From: Desmodus rotundus
Lineage: Eukaryota > Chordata > Mammalia > Chiroptera > Phyllostomidae
Reading direction: 5' to 3'
DNA length: 64,000 bases
NCBI RefSeq assembly: GCF_022682495.2
Contig: NC_071389.1
Span: forward strand, 105,503,951-105,567,950
Shown here: piece after piece, positions 23,956 through 35,634 of the stretch
Numbering within the stretch: the first letter of the stretch is position 1
Layout: every line of letters begins with the position of its first letter
Program-made: the position numbers and the translations under genes
The notes under the pieces: model-generated
Told to the model about the DNA's origin: nothing
The model's database searches: none
Seen by the model: the letters and a program-made list of their open reading frames with translations, nothing else

Positions 23956-25355
23956 GAGGGAATGTTTGATAAACACCATAGCTCCCAAACACCACACTTG
24001 GCAGTACTATTGAAATGTGACAAAATTAGACTCAATGCCGATGTATGTGTATTAAAAATGAATAGCCATCTCTTAGGGTCTCCTGACAGGAGGAGTAGAG
24101 GCAGGTGTAGTCAGCTAGCAGAAAGAAGGCACATGGAGTAGACTCAGTGAGTGGAATACTGAATTACAAGCTTCATTTCCCCCCAAATAAATGGCTGCAG
24201 GGGATTCCTAGCTCTAGATTATAGGTTCTGCATACTCACTGAGTTACAACACCTGCAATCAAATAGGATCTGTGCCCACAGAACAGTGGGGGGAGATATT
24301 AGAGAGGTGGCCCCTGAGGATGCCCTCAGGTTGCAGATAGCCTAGTCTCTTAGGAATCAGCAGGGAGGAGAGAGAAATGCTCCTTTGCTTTTTTTTTTTT
24401 TTCATATTTTAATGACAGAAATTTTGCAACAAGCAAGCAAATAGAGTTCTCATTAAATGACTGGGCATTCAAAGATTCAAAAGTTAAATTTCTTCCCCTG
24501 GCAAAATTAGCCTGACCACATGAACAGAGTATATACAGCATTAACATGTTTTTGGTTCTGTTTTCCTTTCGAATAAAATAGCTGAAAACATTATTGTTTG
24601 TGTTAAATTAGTTTTATAACTAATACAGGATGTGGCTAAATTCATATTACTGTGATAATTTTAATAGAATTTCCTGACTCCTACAGGCTTGTCAACTTTT
24701 AACACTGAATTAAACATAAGGTCCCAATGTCATTAATATGAAATGTTCAAATTCCCTTTTGACTGTGATTATATTTTGCTTATCATTCCTGAATGTTGTA
24801 TTAAGTCTATTTTAAAGATACCCCAGGAGACCCTTCTATGTTTAGTGCATTGGAAGAATAACAGATGTTCTCACATATTCTGAGAAATATTATAATTTAT
24901 GTTGTATTTGAAGGTTGTTAAAAACCACTTAGAGATCTATTTAGGTGGTGAGGGTTTAGGTAATCTATAATATCTGATGGTGTTGAATATTATAAAATTA
25001 AAGGGTTACTTGCCTGAAAAGAAGCCCAGAAGCCCAAAGGGATGCTAATGTGTGACAGAAAGAAACTCAATGGGGAGTTTTTAAAAAGTCCCAGACTGAA
25101 CACACCCTGATGGATAGGCCCTTCCAAACATGGGGGCTCAACACAGGGCCAAGCCAGGAGAAATCACTGAGGCAGGGAAGCAGCTGGCAGCCTGGGCCAC
25201 TTCCCACCCCATAAATGATGTTCCTGCCACCATTCCACTCTAGGCTCAGAGGCTACTGATGCCTCTTTCCCTGCATAGTGCTCAGGCAGCCGGCTCAGGA
25301 CCAAGCAAGAATGGATGTGCAGATACTGTCTGCCCCAGTGCCCAAGAAGGCACTC
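23956..25355. other. Unassigned sequence
   Basis: A 14-base T run at about 24390-24403 is the only low-complexity feature. The AT-rich stretch 24400-25020 looks unique and could hold conserved non-coding sequence. No gene recognised. Confidence 0.4.
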
Positions 25356-25370
25356 AATAACTTCACTTTG

Positions 25371-27309
25371 AGACTTCCAGCCAAGATGGAGGCATAGGTA
25401 TACACACTGTGCCTCCTTGCACAACCAAAAGAAGGATAACAACAATTTAAAAACCAAAACCAACCAGAACTGACAGAAAATCAAACTGTATGGAAGTCCA
25501 ACAACCAAAGAGACAAAGAAGAAACATTCATCCAGACTGGTAGAAGGGGCGGAGATAGGCAGCCGGGCAGAGAGGATGTGTGGCAAGGCGGTGACTGGCG
25601 GACCCAGTGAGGTGGTGGATTGTGGAGCTGGGTGGACAAAGCTGCAGCTGGCTGGCGAAGCAGCAGCTGGTGGACTGGGTGACGGACCACACAACCCAGA
25701 GTTCTAGCGTGGGGAAATAAAGCCTCAAACCACTGATTGAAAACAACTGTGGGGGTTGAGGTGGCAGTAGGAGAAACTCCCAGCCTCACAGGAGAGTTCC
25801 TTGGGGAGACCCACAGAGTCCTAGAACATACAAAACCCACCCACTTGGGGAGAAGCACCAGAAGGGCCCAATTTGCTTGTGGGTAGCAGAGGGAGTGACT
25901 GAAAACTGGCAGAGAGTGGAGCAGGTGCCATTGCTCCCTCTCAGACCCCTCCCCCACATACAGCATCACCGTGCAGTGTCCAGCATTACGCCACCCTGGT
26001 GAACACCTAAGGCTCTGCCCCCTTACTATGTAACAGGCACCTAGAGGAAAAAAAAATAGCCCAAATGAAAGAACAGATCAAAGCTCCATTAAAAATACAA
26101 CTAAGCGATAAAGAGATAGCCAACCTATCAGATGCACAGTTCAAAACATTGGTAATCAGGAAGCTCAAAGAATTGGTTGAATTTGGTCGCAAATTAAATG
26201 AAAAAATGAAGGCTATGCTAAGAGAAACAAAGGAAAATGTACAGGGAACCAATAGTGATGGGAAGGAAACTGGGACTCAAATCAATGGTGTGGACCAGAA
26301 GGAAGAAAGAAACATCCAACTAGAAAAGAATGAAGAAACAAGAATTCAAAAAAATGAGGAGAGGCTTAGGAACCTCCAGGACATCTTTAAATGTTCCAAC
26401 ATCCGAATTATAGGGGTACCAGAAGGAGAAAAGGAAGAACAAAAAATTGAAAACTTATTTGAACAAATAATGAAGGAGAACTTCCCTAATCTGGCAAAAG
26501 AAATAGACTTCCAGGAAGTCCAGGAAGCTCAGAGATTCCCAAAGAAGCTGGACCCAAGGAGGAACACACCAAGGCATATCATAATTACGTTACCCAAGAG
26601 TAAAGATAAAGAGAGAATCTTAGAAGCAGCGAGAGAAAAGGACACAGTTACCTACAAAGGAGTCCCCATAAGACTGTCAGCTGATTTCTCAAAAGAGACC
26701 TTACAGGCAAGAAGGGGCTGGCAAGAAGTGTTCAAAGTCATGAAAGGCAAGGACCTACATCCAAGATTACTGTATCCAGCAAAGCTATCATTTAGAATGG
26801 AAGGGAAGATAAAGTGCTTCTCAGATAAGGTCAAGTTCAAGGAGTTCATCATCACCAAGCCCTTATTATATGAAATGTTAAAGGGATTTATCTAAGAAAA
26901 AGAAGATAAAAAAATAGGAACAGTAAAAATGACAGCAAACTCACAGTTATTAACAACCACACCTAAAACAAAAACAAAAGCAAACTAAGCAAACAACTAG
27001 AACAGGAACAGAACCACATAAATGGAGATCACATGGAGGGTTATCAGCAGGGGAGTGGGAGGGGGAGAGAGGGGGGAAAGGTACAGAGAATAAGTAGCAT
27101 AAATGGTAGGTGGAAAATAGACAGGGGGAGGGTAAGAATAGTGTAGGAAATGTAGAAGCCAAAGAACTTATAAGTATGACCCATGGACATGAACTATAGG
27201 GGGGGAATGTGGGAGGGAGAGGGTGTGCAGGATGGAGTGGAGTGAAGGGGGGGAATGGGACAACTGTTATAGCATAATCAATAAAATATATTAAAAAATA
27301 AATAAAAAT
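25371..27309 (+). mobile_element. HAL1 (ORF1-only L1 derivative), copy 2, young
   Basis: 1939 bp between perfect 15-bp target-site duplications, aataacttcactttg at 25356-25370 and 27310-27324. It begins 'agacttccagccaagatgg' and carries a ~690-base leader and an intact ORF1 (26065-26895). A ~390-base G-rich 3' part follows, then aataaa at 27280-27285 and an A-rich tail. There is no ORF2 segment. Perfect duplications and an open ORF1 make it the youngest-looking of the three copies here. Confidence 0.92.
26065..26895 (+). CDS. HAL1 ORF1 protein, intact
   Basis: 276 residues from ATG 26065 to a stop at 26893-26895. The N-terminal ~100 residues are Lys/Glu-rich with heptad spacing, fitting the coiled coil that trimerises L1 ORF1p. 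An RRM-like domain begins at 'NIRIIGVPEGEKEEQKIENL' (about residue 111). The C-terminal domain includes 'IIITLPKSKDKERILEAARE' and 'LSADFSKETLQARRGWQEV'. L1 ORF1p binds RNA and acts as a nucleic-acid chaperone in the cytoplasmic particle (family knowledge). The frame is free of stops, unlike the copies at 6475-7197 and 60975-61870. The element has no RT, so any mobility would need L1 ORF2p in trans (inference). Expression is unknown. Confidence 0.85.
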   Translation: MKEQIKAPLKIQLSDKEIANLSDAQFKTLVIRKLKELVEFGRKLNEKMKAMLRETKENVQGTNSDGKETGTQINGVDQKEERNIQLEKNEETRIQKNEERLRNLQDIFKCSNIRIIGVPEGEKEEQKIENLFEQIMKENFPNLAKEIDFQEVQEAQRFPKKLDPRRNTPRHIIITLPKSKDKERILEAAREKDTVTYKGVPIRLSADFSKETLQARRGWQEVFKVMKGKDLHPRLLYPAKLSFRMEGKIKCFSDKVKFKEFIITKPLLYEMLKGFI

Positions 27310-27399
27310 AATAACTTCACTTTGGCCAGTGCAGTGTGGTACAACCATACACGTAGAGTCACAGAGCATTGGTTAGAAAAAAAACTAACATATCAACTG

Positions 27400-27600
27400 T
27401 GATAAATGCTCCAGGCACTGTATCACCAGCTTGGTATCCATGTCTCATTTAATATACACAAAAACCTATGATTATTGCTCTTTTTACAGAGGAGGAGAGT
27501 GAAGCTCAGAGACCCCCAGTGACTTGTCTGTGACCACAAGCAAGTTGGAAGGTGGAAATCAAAGCCAGACCTGCCAGACTCCAAAGCCAGTGAGAACTAG
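27400..27600 (+). repeat. MIR
   Basis: Landmarks in order: 'gctccaggcactgtatcacc', 'tctcatttaatatacacaaa', 'tttacagaggaggagagtga', 'gtgaagctcagag' and 'caaagccagacctgccagac'. Confidence 0.75.
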
Positions 27601-28817
27601 TTGTTCTATGGAGGCCCAGGAGTTTTAGGCACCACTACAAGGCCACCTGTCAACCTGGAGAAGGAGCAAGGCAGCAAACCCAAGGAAAAGGACAGCCTTC
27701 CTACAGCTTGTGGTGTGCCATGACCAATCCAGAACTGATCTGACCACAGAGGTGCTCCCTCTGTCCCCAGTCAAGGGATAGTCCCAACAACCTGACACCA
27801 GCTCAGAAGGGGGAGTGAGTAACTGTAGTAACAAGATTAAAGTCAGGAATGGCATTGCTCACATAGTACAATGAACACATTGACAAGCTCTGAGGTTCCT
27901 AACAGGAACTAGGGACTGTAGGTAAGCAGAGACATTCTGCCAAGTGCCTACGGCCCAACAGCAAGCAGTCTTCTCAGAGGCAACTTAGACCTCTTGGCCA
28001 CCTAGGAACATTGTAGGACTACCTACCAGTGCTTTCCAAGTCTGAGACTGTACTCTCTGGGTTGACCATGAGAGCCTGTGGCCGAGCTGTGTATCATGTG
28101 CTGGGTCCCAGGAATGCTCCTTCTACTCAGAGGCATCTTCCAGCCACGCCCTCTCACCAGCCTGCTCCTCTCTCAAGCAGGACACAGGGGTGGGGTGGGA
28201 AGCAGGGGACAATGAATGAAGCCCCGCCCCCCAAATGAATCACTCACCCTGAGTGATGACAAAGTCTCTCACCGCACTAATTTCTATGCTCAGGTCAGCC
28301 TCTCTTTGGCCCACTCTTCAACCTTGGACCAGAAAAAGTCTCTCTGTGAGGAGGGAATGTAGCTCTTTCCAACCCAGGTGTCTTTCTCAGGAGAGAGCAG
28401 AAAGGATCACCTGGCTTCTCCCACCAAAGGAAAAAAAAATGTTCTAAGCTTTGTGAATCTCTGAACACTCAGCACAAGTCTTTTCTTTTAAGGTTAGTAG
28501 TAGGTCTATCACTCACCCTCACACTTATTCAGTACCCATTTATAAGGAGCCAGGGCTGGGAGTCAACCTCCACTAGGCTCCTTTCAGGGACATCCTGGTT
28601 ATTCAAGGCAAAGCAGGTAAGTCTCCCTTAGCAGTGTGCTAGGAGTTTAACCCATAATTCAGATTTATGGAACAGAACTTTAGAAGTAACTTAGTTCAGA
28701 AGTAGGTGGAGTTGAGGTACACCCTGGAACCACTCTGCTCCCAACACTGCTTCTGGGAGCTCATGCTCTTAAAACCACTGCGTGAGGCACTGGGGCCCAG
28801 GCAGGTCTGTACCCAAC
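27601..28817. other. Unassigned sequence
   Basis: No gene or repeat family recognised. G+C is higher than in the flanking repeats. Possibly unique intergenic DNA. Confidence 0.35.
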
Positions 28818-28821
28818 TCTC

Positions 28822-28907
<86 letters not shown>
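28818..28907 (+). repeat. (TC)n(AC)n compound microsatellite
   Basis: About 45 bases of TC repeats run straight into about 42 bases of AC repeats. The long dipeptide-rich open frames on both strands here are products of the repeat. Confidence 0.97.
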
Positions 28908-28908
<1 letters not shown>

Positions 28909-30144
28909 CTAGAGACAGCCAACAGCTTATATCTTCCCCAAGTTCCTTCAAAGTACCTAAAGATTTCCCAAACCATAGGTTTTCAGATTTTCCCCTGTAC
29001 ACCATGAGAGCTGTGGTTAATGCCAGCCTTTTTGTTTTTGCTGACTTCCTGTATTGTACAATGCCCCAATTTACAGTGAAGGTAAATCTACATGGTTCTT
29101 GCAGAATCATCCAGCTGTGTCAGGACACTTCCTTTCCCCAGGGATCTGGGATGGGAGTGGAGACAGGGTCAGACTTGGGATGAGGAAATGGAACTGCAGA
29201 GCCACCCCACAGCTGGAGCCAGTGCCACTTCAGCCCATCTCTGCCAAAGCTGTGACACTGTCACCTCCACATCTCCATGTGATGAAAAGTGACTTCTGGC
29301 CCTTTTCTTGGTGCCTCTTGCTTCACCAGTCTTCCCCAGACCAGGGTGGGGGGTAGGAACCATTTTCTTACTGTCAGGTCAGGGACAATGCAGGGTGGGA
29401 GGGTCAGAAGTTACAACATTACTTCATTCACTCATTTCCTTGTACTTTGCAGGGAGGAAGCTTCATGTCCCTCAATGTCCCGTGTGGACACTTCCTCTTT
29501 CCCAATCTCTGTGTCACTCTATTTAATCTGTCTCTTACCATGCCCCTGCTCCTCTTTAGGAAGTTAATCTTCCCCACAACCCTATCGCCCCTATTTTCCA
29601 TCCCTCATTCCCCATCCCCAGGAGATAATCTCTTCTGGTGTCTTGGTTAAATCCGACACCTCGGGTTTTGGTCAAGTGCGTATGGAGCCTCTCCTCTTCC
29701 CAACCTTTGCAGATTCAGGATTGGAAAAAATGAAAAGTAAAAAGGAGCTTTGTGTGCTCATATACCTAGATCTGGCTGGAGGGAAGTCAGCCTTAGGCAC
29801 ATCCAGAACCAGGACCCAAATGTCCTCTGAATGCTCCCCGCTTTCCACTCTCTGTGAGTCAGCTTCTTCCTCTTCAGCTGGAGCCAGGCTCTGGGGCAAG
29901 AGCAATGCAGTGGGTAGTGTTTCATTCCAGTTCAGACACCCCCCACCAGTGAGAGCTGCAGCAAACCACCTCCAGAGTTATCTAGAGAAGCACCTAGTCT
30001 AGCCTAACATGAAGAAAACATGTTCTCCCTCTAAACATGGCTTTGTTCCTGGACCTTACAAAATAGTAATCCTGGCATCTTGGTCCTAGCTCACCTTGCA
30101 AACACATAACATTTCTTAGCAGCCTTTTAGTTGCTAAGCAGCAA
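28908..30144. other. Unassigned sequence
   Basis: No recognisable gene. Several overlapping frames of 60-120 codons on both strands lack any domain or coding signature. Confidence 0.35.
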
Positions 30145-30579
30145 GTTGCACTGTGTCCCCCCAAAAGATAGGTTCCAGTCCTAACCCCTTAGCTCTCAGA
30201 ATGTGATCTTATTTCCAGATGCAATTAGTTAAGATGAGGCCCTGCTGGAGTAGGGTGGGCCCTTATCCAATAAGACTGGTGCCCTGTTAAGAAAAGGAAG
30301 AGACACAAAGACACATGATGGAGAAGACTGTGTGACAGTGGAGGCAGAGACTGGAGTGGTACATCTACAAGCCAGGGAACTCCAAGCATTGCCAACAACA
30401 CCAGAAGCTAGGAGAAAGTCATGGAACACATTCTCCATTAGGGCCTTTAGAGAGCACGTGGCCCTGCAAACCCCCTTGACTTTAGACTGCTAGGCTCTGG
30501 AACTGTGAGAATAAATTCTTCTGAGTAAAGCCTCACAGTTTATGGCCCTTTGTTACAGAAGCTCTAGGAAACTAATACA
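30145..30579 (+). mobile_element. MLT1-type LTR (ERVL-MaLR)
   Basis: Starts near 'ttgcactgtgtcccccc' and includes 'agaatgtgatcttatttcca', 'gtgggcccttatccaataag' and 'gacacaaagacaca'. A poly-A signal region 'gaactgtgagaataaattct' and the end 'ctaggaaactaataca' complete the landmark order of an MLT1 solo LTR. Confidence 0.85.
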
Positions 30580-31764
30580 GCAGTCAATATGGGTGATATC
30601 AGCTCAATAGATTCTTCACAATTTCCCTGTGATAGGAGATGCCTGTATCTCAGTTCATCCTACTAAATGGAGAAGTGTCTGGGTGGCTGCCTGCCATGCT
30701 CTTGCTGGGTTACTGTCACTCAACTCCATATCTTGCAGGATTAAGGAGGTGATACCACTACAAACCAAACAAATGACTCAACAGCAAGCAGTGGAAATGG
30801 ATTTACAAATACTACAGGCAAGAAATGGTCCACTATACATACTGGCCCTGTAAGCAATGCCTGCTCTGGGACATGATATGACAGCCACCCTACAACAGAC
30901 CTTCACTCAGTCACTAAGTGAACAAAAATAGGTTCTGAACAGAAGTTGGCTGTGCTCAACTTGATTAATTTAAGGTATTAATGAGGCAGGTATTGTTCAA
31001 ATATTCAAACTTTGCAAACTTAATTGATGATCTAAATTAAGAGATTGTTGGTTTTTGTTTGTAGATGGGTTGGCTTGCAGATGGGAAAATGAGATGTTTG
31101 GAAAACTCCCCTCATGAATCTTACACCCTCTTGTGTACACACTTGCTGACACTGATATAGAATTAACTGGAGAAGTAAAACACAATAAAAAATATATTCT
31201 GGATGTTTCTTTTTGTCCTAATTCTTTACTCATATCCCAAGAAGACATTTTGTAATATCCCCACAGCCTAGGTGAGATTGACTCATGTCTGATTTGTACA
31301 AATAGCCACACTCCCACCCCCTTTCCACAGTGTCTGGCTCACTAATGTAGTCAGGAAAGCCGAAAATGTTCATCTCCTCAGTCTCCATTGCCGCTTGGGA
31401 GTGGCCATGTCCTCACTCAGTTCTGGTCAATGAATTCTAGTTGGAAGTTCAGGAAAGTTTTTATGATGGTTTCGCTTGTTGTTGTTGTTATTGTTTTCTT
31501 CTGATAAAAACGGGCAGACTCAGCTGGGCCCTTGGCCTGTTTGTCCTCCTCTCCCTACCAGGAGCTAGAAGGTGGTGCCAGTGAAGAATCAACCACCTTG
31601 CTGCCTGGAAAATAAAATCTACCTGCAAAGGATGGCACAGCAGGAAGTTAGAAGGCCCCTGGCTCTGAACAGATGACTACCTTGGACAGGTTCCCCAGCC
31701 TGGTCCACCTATCTCCAGAAACAAAATAACCCTATCTGAGTCAGGAGAGTGGAAAGTGGCATGA
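30580..31764. other. Unassigned; probable ancient repeat in the right half
   Basis: About 31320-31700 ('cattgccgcttgggagtggc', 'cagttctggtcaatgaattc') resembles an old mammalian repeat I cannot name. The rest is unassigned. Confidence 0.35.
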
Positions 31765-32875
31765 GCATAGAAAAATAGATCAATAGAACAAAATAGCCCA
31801 GAAATAGGTCCATGCTGGCCACAAAATTAAAACCTGATCTTCGGAACTTCATCAAACTTTAAAGTTGTCACTGATCAAAAGACATTAAGGATATGAAAAA
31901 GCAAACCACAAACTGGGAGGAAATAGTCACAATCCATTTATCTGACAATGGGCTGTATCCAGAACATACACACTGCTATACACAAAAAGTAAGAGAAAAC
32001 AAGAAAAAGATACTCCAATGTTTTTAAAGAAGGAGCAAACAACTTGAACAAACATGTCATAGGAAGCTATAGAAATGACCAATAAGCACATGAAAAGATG
32101 TTCAACGTCATTACTCATCAGAGAAATGTGATCACAACCACAGTGAGATTTCACATTCTCTAAAATGGCTACAATATTCAAAACTGGTAGCACTAAATGT
32201 CAGAGGGTATGTGGGGCACCTGGAGGTCTCAGACATTGCCATTGGTGGTGTAAAATGGTGAGGCCACTTGGAAAAACTGGTGGGTGAGTTCATATAACAT
32301 TAACTATGCATCCATGTATTACCCAACAATTTTACTCTTGGTTATTTACCCCAGAAAAAATAAAGCATATACCAGTAAATAAAAGACTTGTAAAAGTTTT
32401 TTTTTAACTGCTTTATTTATAATAGGCAAATTTTAAAAACAGTCCAACTATTTATCAAGTGAATAGGTAAGCAAATTATAGTATATGTATTCAACAGAAT
32501 ACTACTTAGCCAGAAAAATGAAAAACCTACTGATCCATTCAACGACATGAATGAATCTCATGAACATTATCTTGAACAAAGAAGTCAGACATAAAAGAAT
32601 ACACACTATGTTATTCTATTTATACAAAATTTTAGAAGCAGGCAAAATTTAGCTGTGACGACAGAAATCAAGAAAGTGCTTCCTGGGGTGGGTTGTGGGG
32701 CCAAGATTGAAAAGAAAAGGACATGAAATCATTTTCTAGGGTTATATAAATGTTTTCTATTTTGATTGGGTAGTTTTATATAGATCTACAGTACATTTGT
32801 CAAAACTCATTGAACTGTACTTTAAATGTATGGAATTTACATCATGTAAACAGTACCTCTGAAAAAATTACTCTA
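31765..32875 (+). mobile_element. Old L1 3' half (L1M type)
   Basis: Landmarks: 'caatagaacaaaatagccca', 'gacaatgggctgtatccaga', 'agaaatgaccaataagcaca', 'gaatgaatctcatgaacatt', 'cttcctggggtgggttgtgg' and 'tttacatcatgtaaacagta'. 5'-truncated, multiple stops. Confidence 0.82.
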
Positions 32876-33377
32876 TTTATTTGGTTACACCCCTTAAGTC
32901 AGGTTTCCGTTAATGCAGCCAAATGCAATCCCTCACTGATTCAGGGAAGAAAAAATCAGGGCAAAAAATGAAGACAATAAAGGTGAAATGGGAACAGGAC
33001 AGAAGGCAGTGTGGTATACACTGTGACCTCCTTTGAAGCCCTTCAGTCTTCAGAAGCATAGTAAAATCAATGCATTCATTATGTTAATCACATGGTTTGA
33101 TTGGATTTCTTGTGCAGGGAGGCGGGAAGACTACTGAAAAGACAGAGGTGAGCAGGTGGTGTTGGTGGAAAGAGAGTACATGTGGTTATTTCTGAGGGGA
33201 CACTCAAGGTCCAAGGGCAAGTTGAGCTATTGGGCATTTCAGACATCAAGTAATGAGCTTAAGAAACACACAGCCAGGAAGTTGGGTCTGTGAACCAAAT
33301 GTACCTAAATCTTCAAAGCTCCAGGAAGCTCAAACTAACATAGCGGGTAGATGTGCTAAGGGGAGAGAGGAGGGAAG
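32876..33377. other. Unassigned sequence
   Basis: No gene or repeat recognised between the L1 end and the mariner. Confidence 0.35.
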
Positions 33378-33379
33378 TA

Positions 33380-34031
33380 TGAGGTCTGTCTGAAAAAAGT
33401 CCAGTCGTTGTTAATATAATGAGAATGGCAGCCATGGAGAGTGGACTGGAATGCGCATGCATGAACAATGACGACTTCACTGTACTAGTCAGTGGGGGCG
33501 GTAGGTGCCATTGAGTGAGCATGTGTACTGTGTAGCCAACTCATACAAAATGACTTAATGGACAGAGCAATGAATCTGAAACAAATTTTGCATTAGGCTT
33601 GAACATTCCTCTGTGGAAATGATTCAGATGATTCAGAAGCTATGGGAAACTATGGTGATTGGCAGCTTCATCATGACAAGGTACCCACTCATGCATCATG
33701 TCTCATGCAGAGTTTTTTGGCGAAATAGCAAATCACCAGGTAACCTAACCCCCCTTCAGCCCAGATTAGGCACCCTGTGACTTCTGGTTTTTCCCAAAAC
33801 TAAAATCACCTTTGAAAGGGAAGAGATTTCAGTCTGTCAGTGAGATTCAGGAAAATATGATGGAGCAGCTGATGGCGATTTGGAGAACTGTGTGAGGTCC
33901 CAAGGTGCCTACTTTGAAGGGGACTGAGGTGTCATCATCCTACACACAACGTTTCTTGTATCTTGTATCTTCTTCAATAAATGTCTCTGTGTTTCATAGT
34001 TAATGGCTGGATACCTCCTGATCAGACCTCA
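33380..34031 (+). mobile_element. Mariner element, internally deleted, copy A1
   Basis: 652 bp flanked by TA (33378-33379 and 34032-34033), with terminal inverted repeats sharing 'tgaggtctg'. Remnants of the mariner transposase ends are present. The N-terminal part is followed abruptly by the C-terminal part that begins at 'cttcatcatgacaa' (the His-Asp-Asn catalytic region), so roughly half of a ~1.3-kb mariner is missing. The deletion junction is the same as in the copy at 56416-57127. Cut-and-paste transposition by a full-length transposase in trans is inferred. Confidence 0.85.
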
Positions 34032-34033
34032 TA

Positions 34034-35213
34034 TACCTGGTACATTGAGTGCTCTTGAGGTCCTGTTGATGTCTGTCCCCAATGTCATTTCCAGACAGTG
34101 CCTACTGCAGTGATTTGGTTTTAGCTCAAAGCAGTTTTGCTCACAGAAGTGTGGGACCCTGTAGTGGAAGAGCTCTTCTTTTGCCCATTTGTTTCTACCC
34201 AACATATATTGTCTTGTCCTCTGGCTCCAGGGCAGATTTCTCCATAAAGCTTCTCCTATACTCCCAGCCCAGCCCAACTGAAGCTCCAGAAACAAAGTCC
34301 TGCAGTCATCCATCTGAACCACACCCCAGGGTAGGCATGTGTGGGGCCTTCACATCATTAACATCTTGACCTTGTGTTCTGAGCCCAGAGCATGCTCTAG
34401 CTTCCATGCAGTTCCCATGGAGAAACAGCAACAACATTCTATTACTACTACCTACTATAGTCCCTAGGACAGACACCAAGTAAGTACCAGTATTTCTGTT
34501 GATGGTGGTGGTGATGGTAATGATGGTGATGGTTGTGCTGATGATATTCCCACAAATAGTGGTTCTTTTTCCTTCTTCTTCTTTTTTGGTGGAGTCACAA
34601 ATCTCCTAGAAATCTTTCCTTTATAAAGTAAAAGAAATTGTGCTAATCAGACTCCAGCTTAACAGCAACAGTGGTTGTAATATTTCGGGGGGCAGTGGGG
34701 GGGTGGCTAGTTAATGGCTCTGGTTGGGTGTAATTCTTATCCTAGGCTCTCCAGGTCCCCTTTAGGGGTGGGGGAGGAAGGGAGAAAGTTCCATTCTTCC
34801 ACAGAAATGTACCAAAGGAGACTTCTGGCTTCTTTTTCCTGTTCTCTCCCACACCCTGACTTTAGAAGAAAACTTGGATTACTGATTGGAAAGCCTGGAG
34901 AAGATCTAGGTGATTGCAGCTCAGCTCCTTGTAGGACCTTCCTCAGAGTGGCCCATTCTCTGATAGCACATTTCACCTGCTTTTTCTGCCATGTGCTCAG
35001 CTGCAAATGAAATGCAAGTCTCCAAACCCCCAAATTCCAAGGAACAGCAGAGTGACAGTTTTTGCTGAACTCTTAATTCCCCCCAAACCTATCTGTTCCA
35101 GCTCAGCTTCATTGGCATTATTTGTTCACGCAGAGCACTAAGCATCACTTGGCCTTGACTGAACACGAATATGAATCCATCTCTCATCTTTTTCATTAGT
35201 CAACAACCACTTT
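34034..35213. other. Unassigned; GGT/GAT-rich patch
   Basis: A triplet-rich patch (gatggtggtggtgatggtaa and similar) lies at about 34498-34545. The remainder is unassigned. No gene seen. Confidence 0.35.
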
Positions 35214-35223
35214 AAGAAATGCC

Positions 35224-35415
35224 ACATGGCCTGGCCAGGTGGCTCAGTTGTTTGGAGCATCATCCCATACACCAAAAGGTTGCGGGTTCGATCTTCATTT
35301 GGGGCACGTATGGGAGGCAACTGATCAGTGTTTCTCTCTCTCTCCCTGTCTCTCTCTCTCTCTCTGTCTCTCTCTCTCTCAAATCAATAAACATACCCTT
35401 GGGTGAGGATTTAAA
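35224..35415 (+). mobile_element. Ves-like SINE
   Basis: 'ggcctggccaggtggctcag', B-box 'ggttcgatcttca', 'tgggaggcaactgatcagtg', a long (TC)n stretch (35333-35382) and the end 'gggtgaggattt'. Target-site duplication aagaaatgcc at 35214-35223 and 35416-35425, perfect. Confidence 0.93.
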
Positions 35416-35450
35416 AAGAAATGCCTAGGTCCTGAGGCAGCGAATGAGTA

Positions 35451-35632
35451 CAGTAAGTCCTTACTTTACGTCCTCATCGTCAATAGGTTCTTTAGCCTAG
35501 CAAAACAACCTATAACAAAACCAGTTTTACCACAGGCTAATTGATATAAATGTGAGTTAAGTTACCCTAAAACCTCATCCACATTATGATGAAACAACAT
35601 TGAACAAGAAGACATTATCTGAGGACCTGCTG
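35451..35632. mobile_element. Tigger-like MITE
   Basis: 182 bp flanked by TA (35449-35450 and 35633-35634) with inverted ends: cagtaagtccttac at the left, cagcaggtcctcag at the right read in reverse complement. The interior ('ccagttttaccacaggctaa') matches a non-autonomous TcMar/Tigger-type repeat I recall, without certainty on its name. No coding capacity. Confidence 0.65.
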
Positions 35633-35634
35633 TA

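Noticed and set aside
28769..29183. Frames of 113 and 133 codons rich in SL, TH, ER and CV repeats
   Set aside because: Direct translation of the (TC)n(AC)n microsatellite.
34498..34545. Possible CRISPR-like or tandem repeat array
   Set aside because: Only an imperfect triplet-rich patch. No spaced direct repeats anywhere in the window, and the sequence is mammalian.
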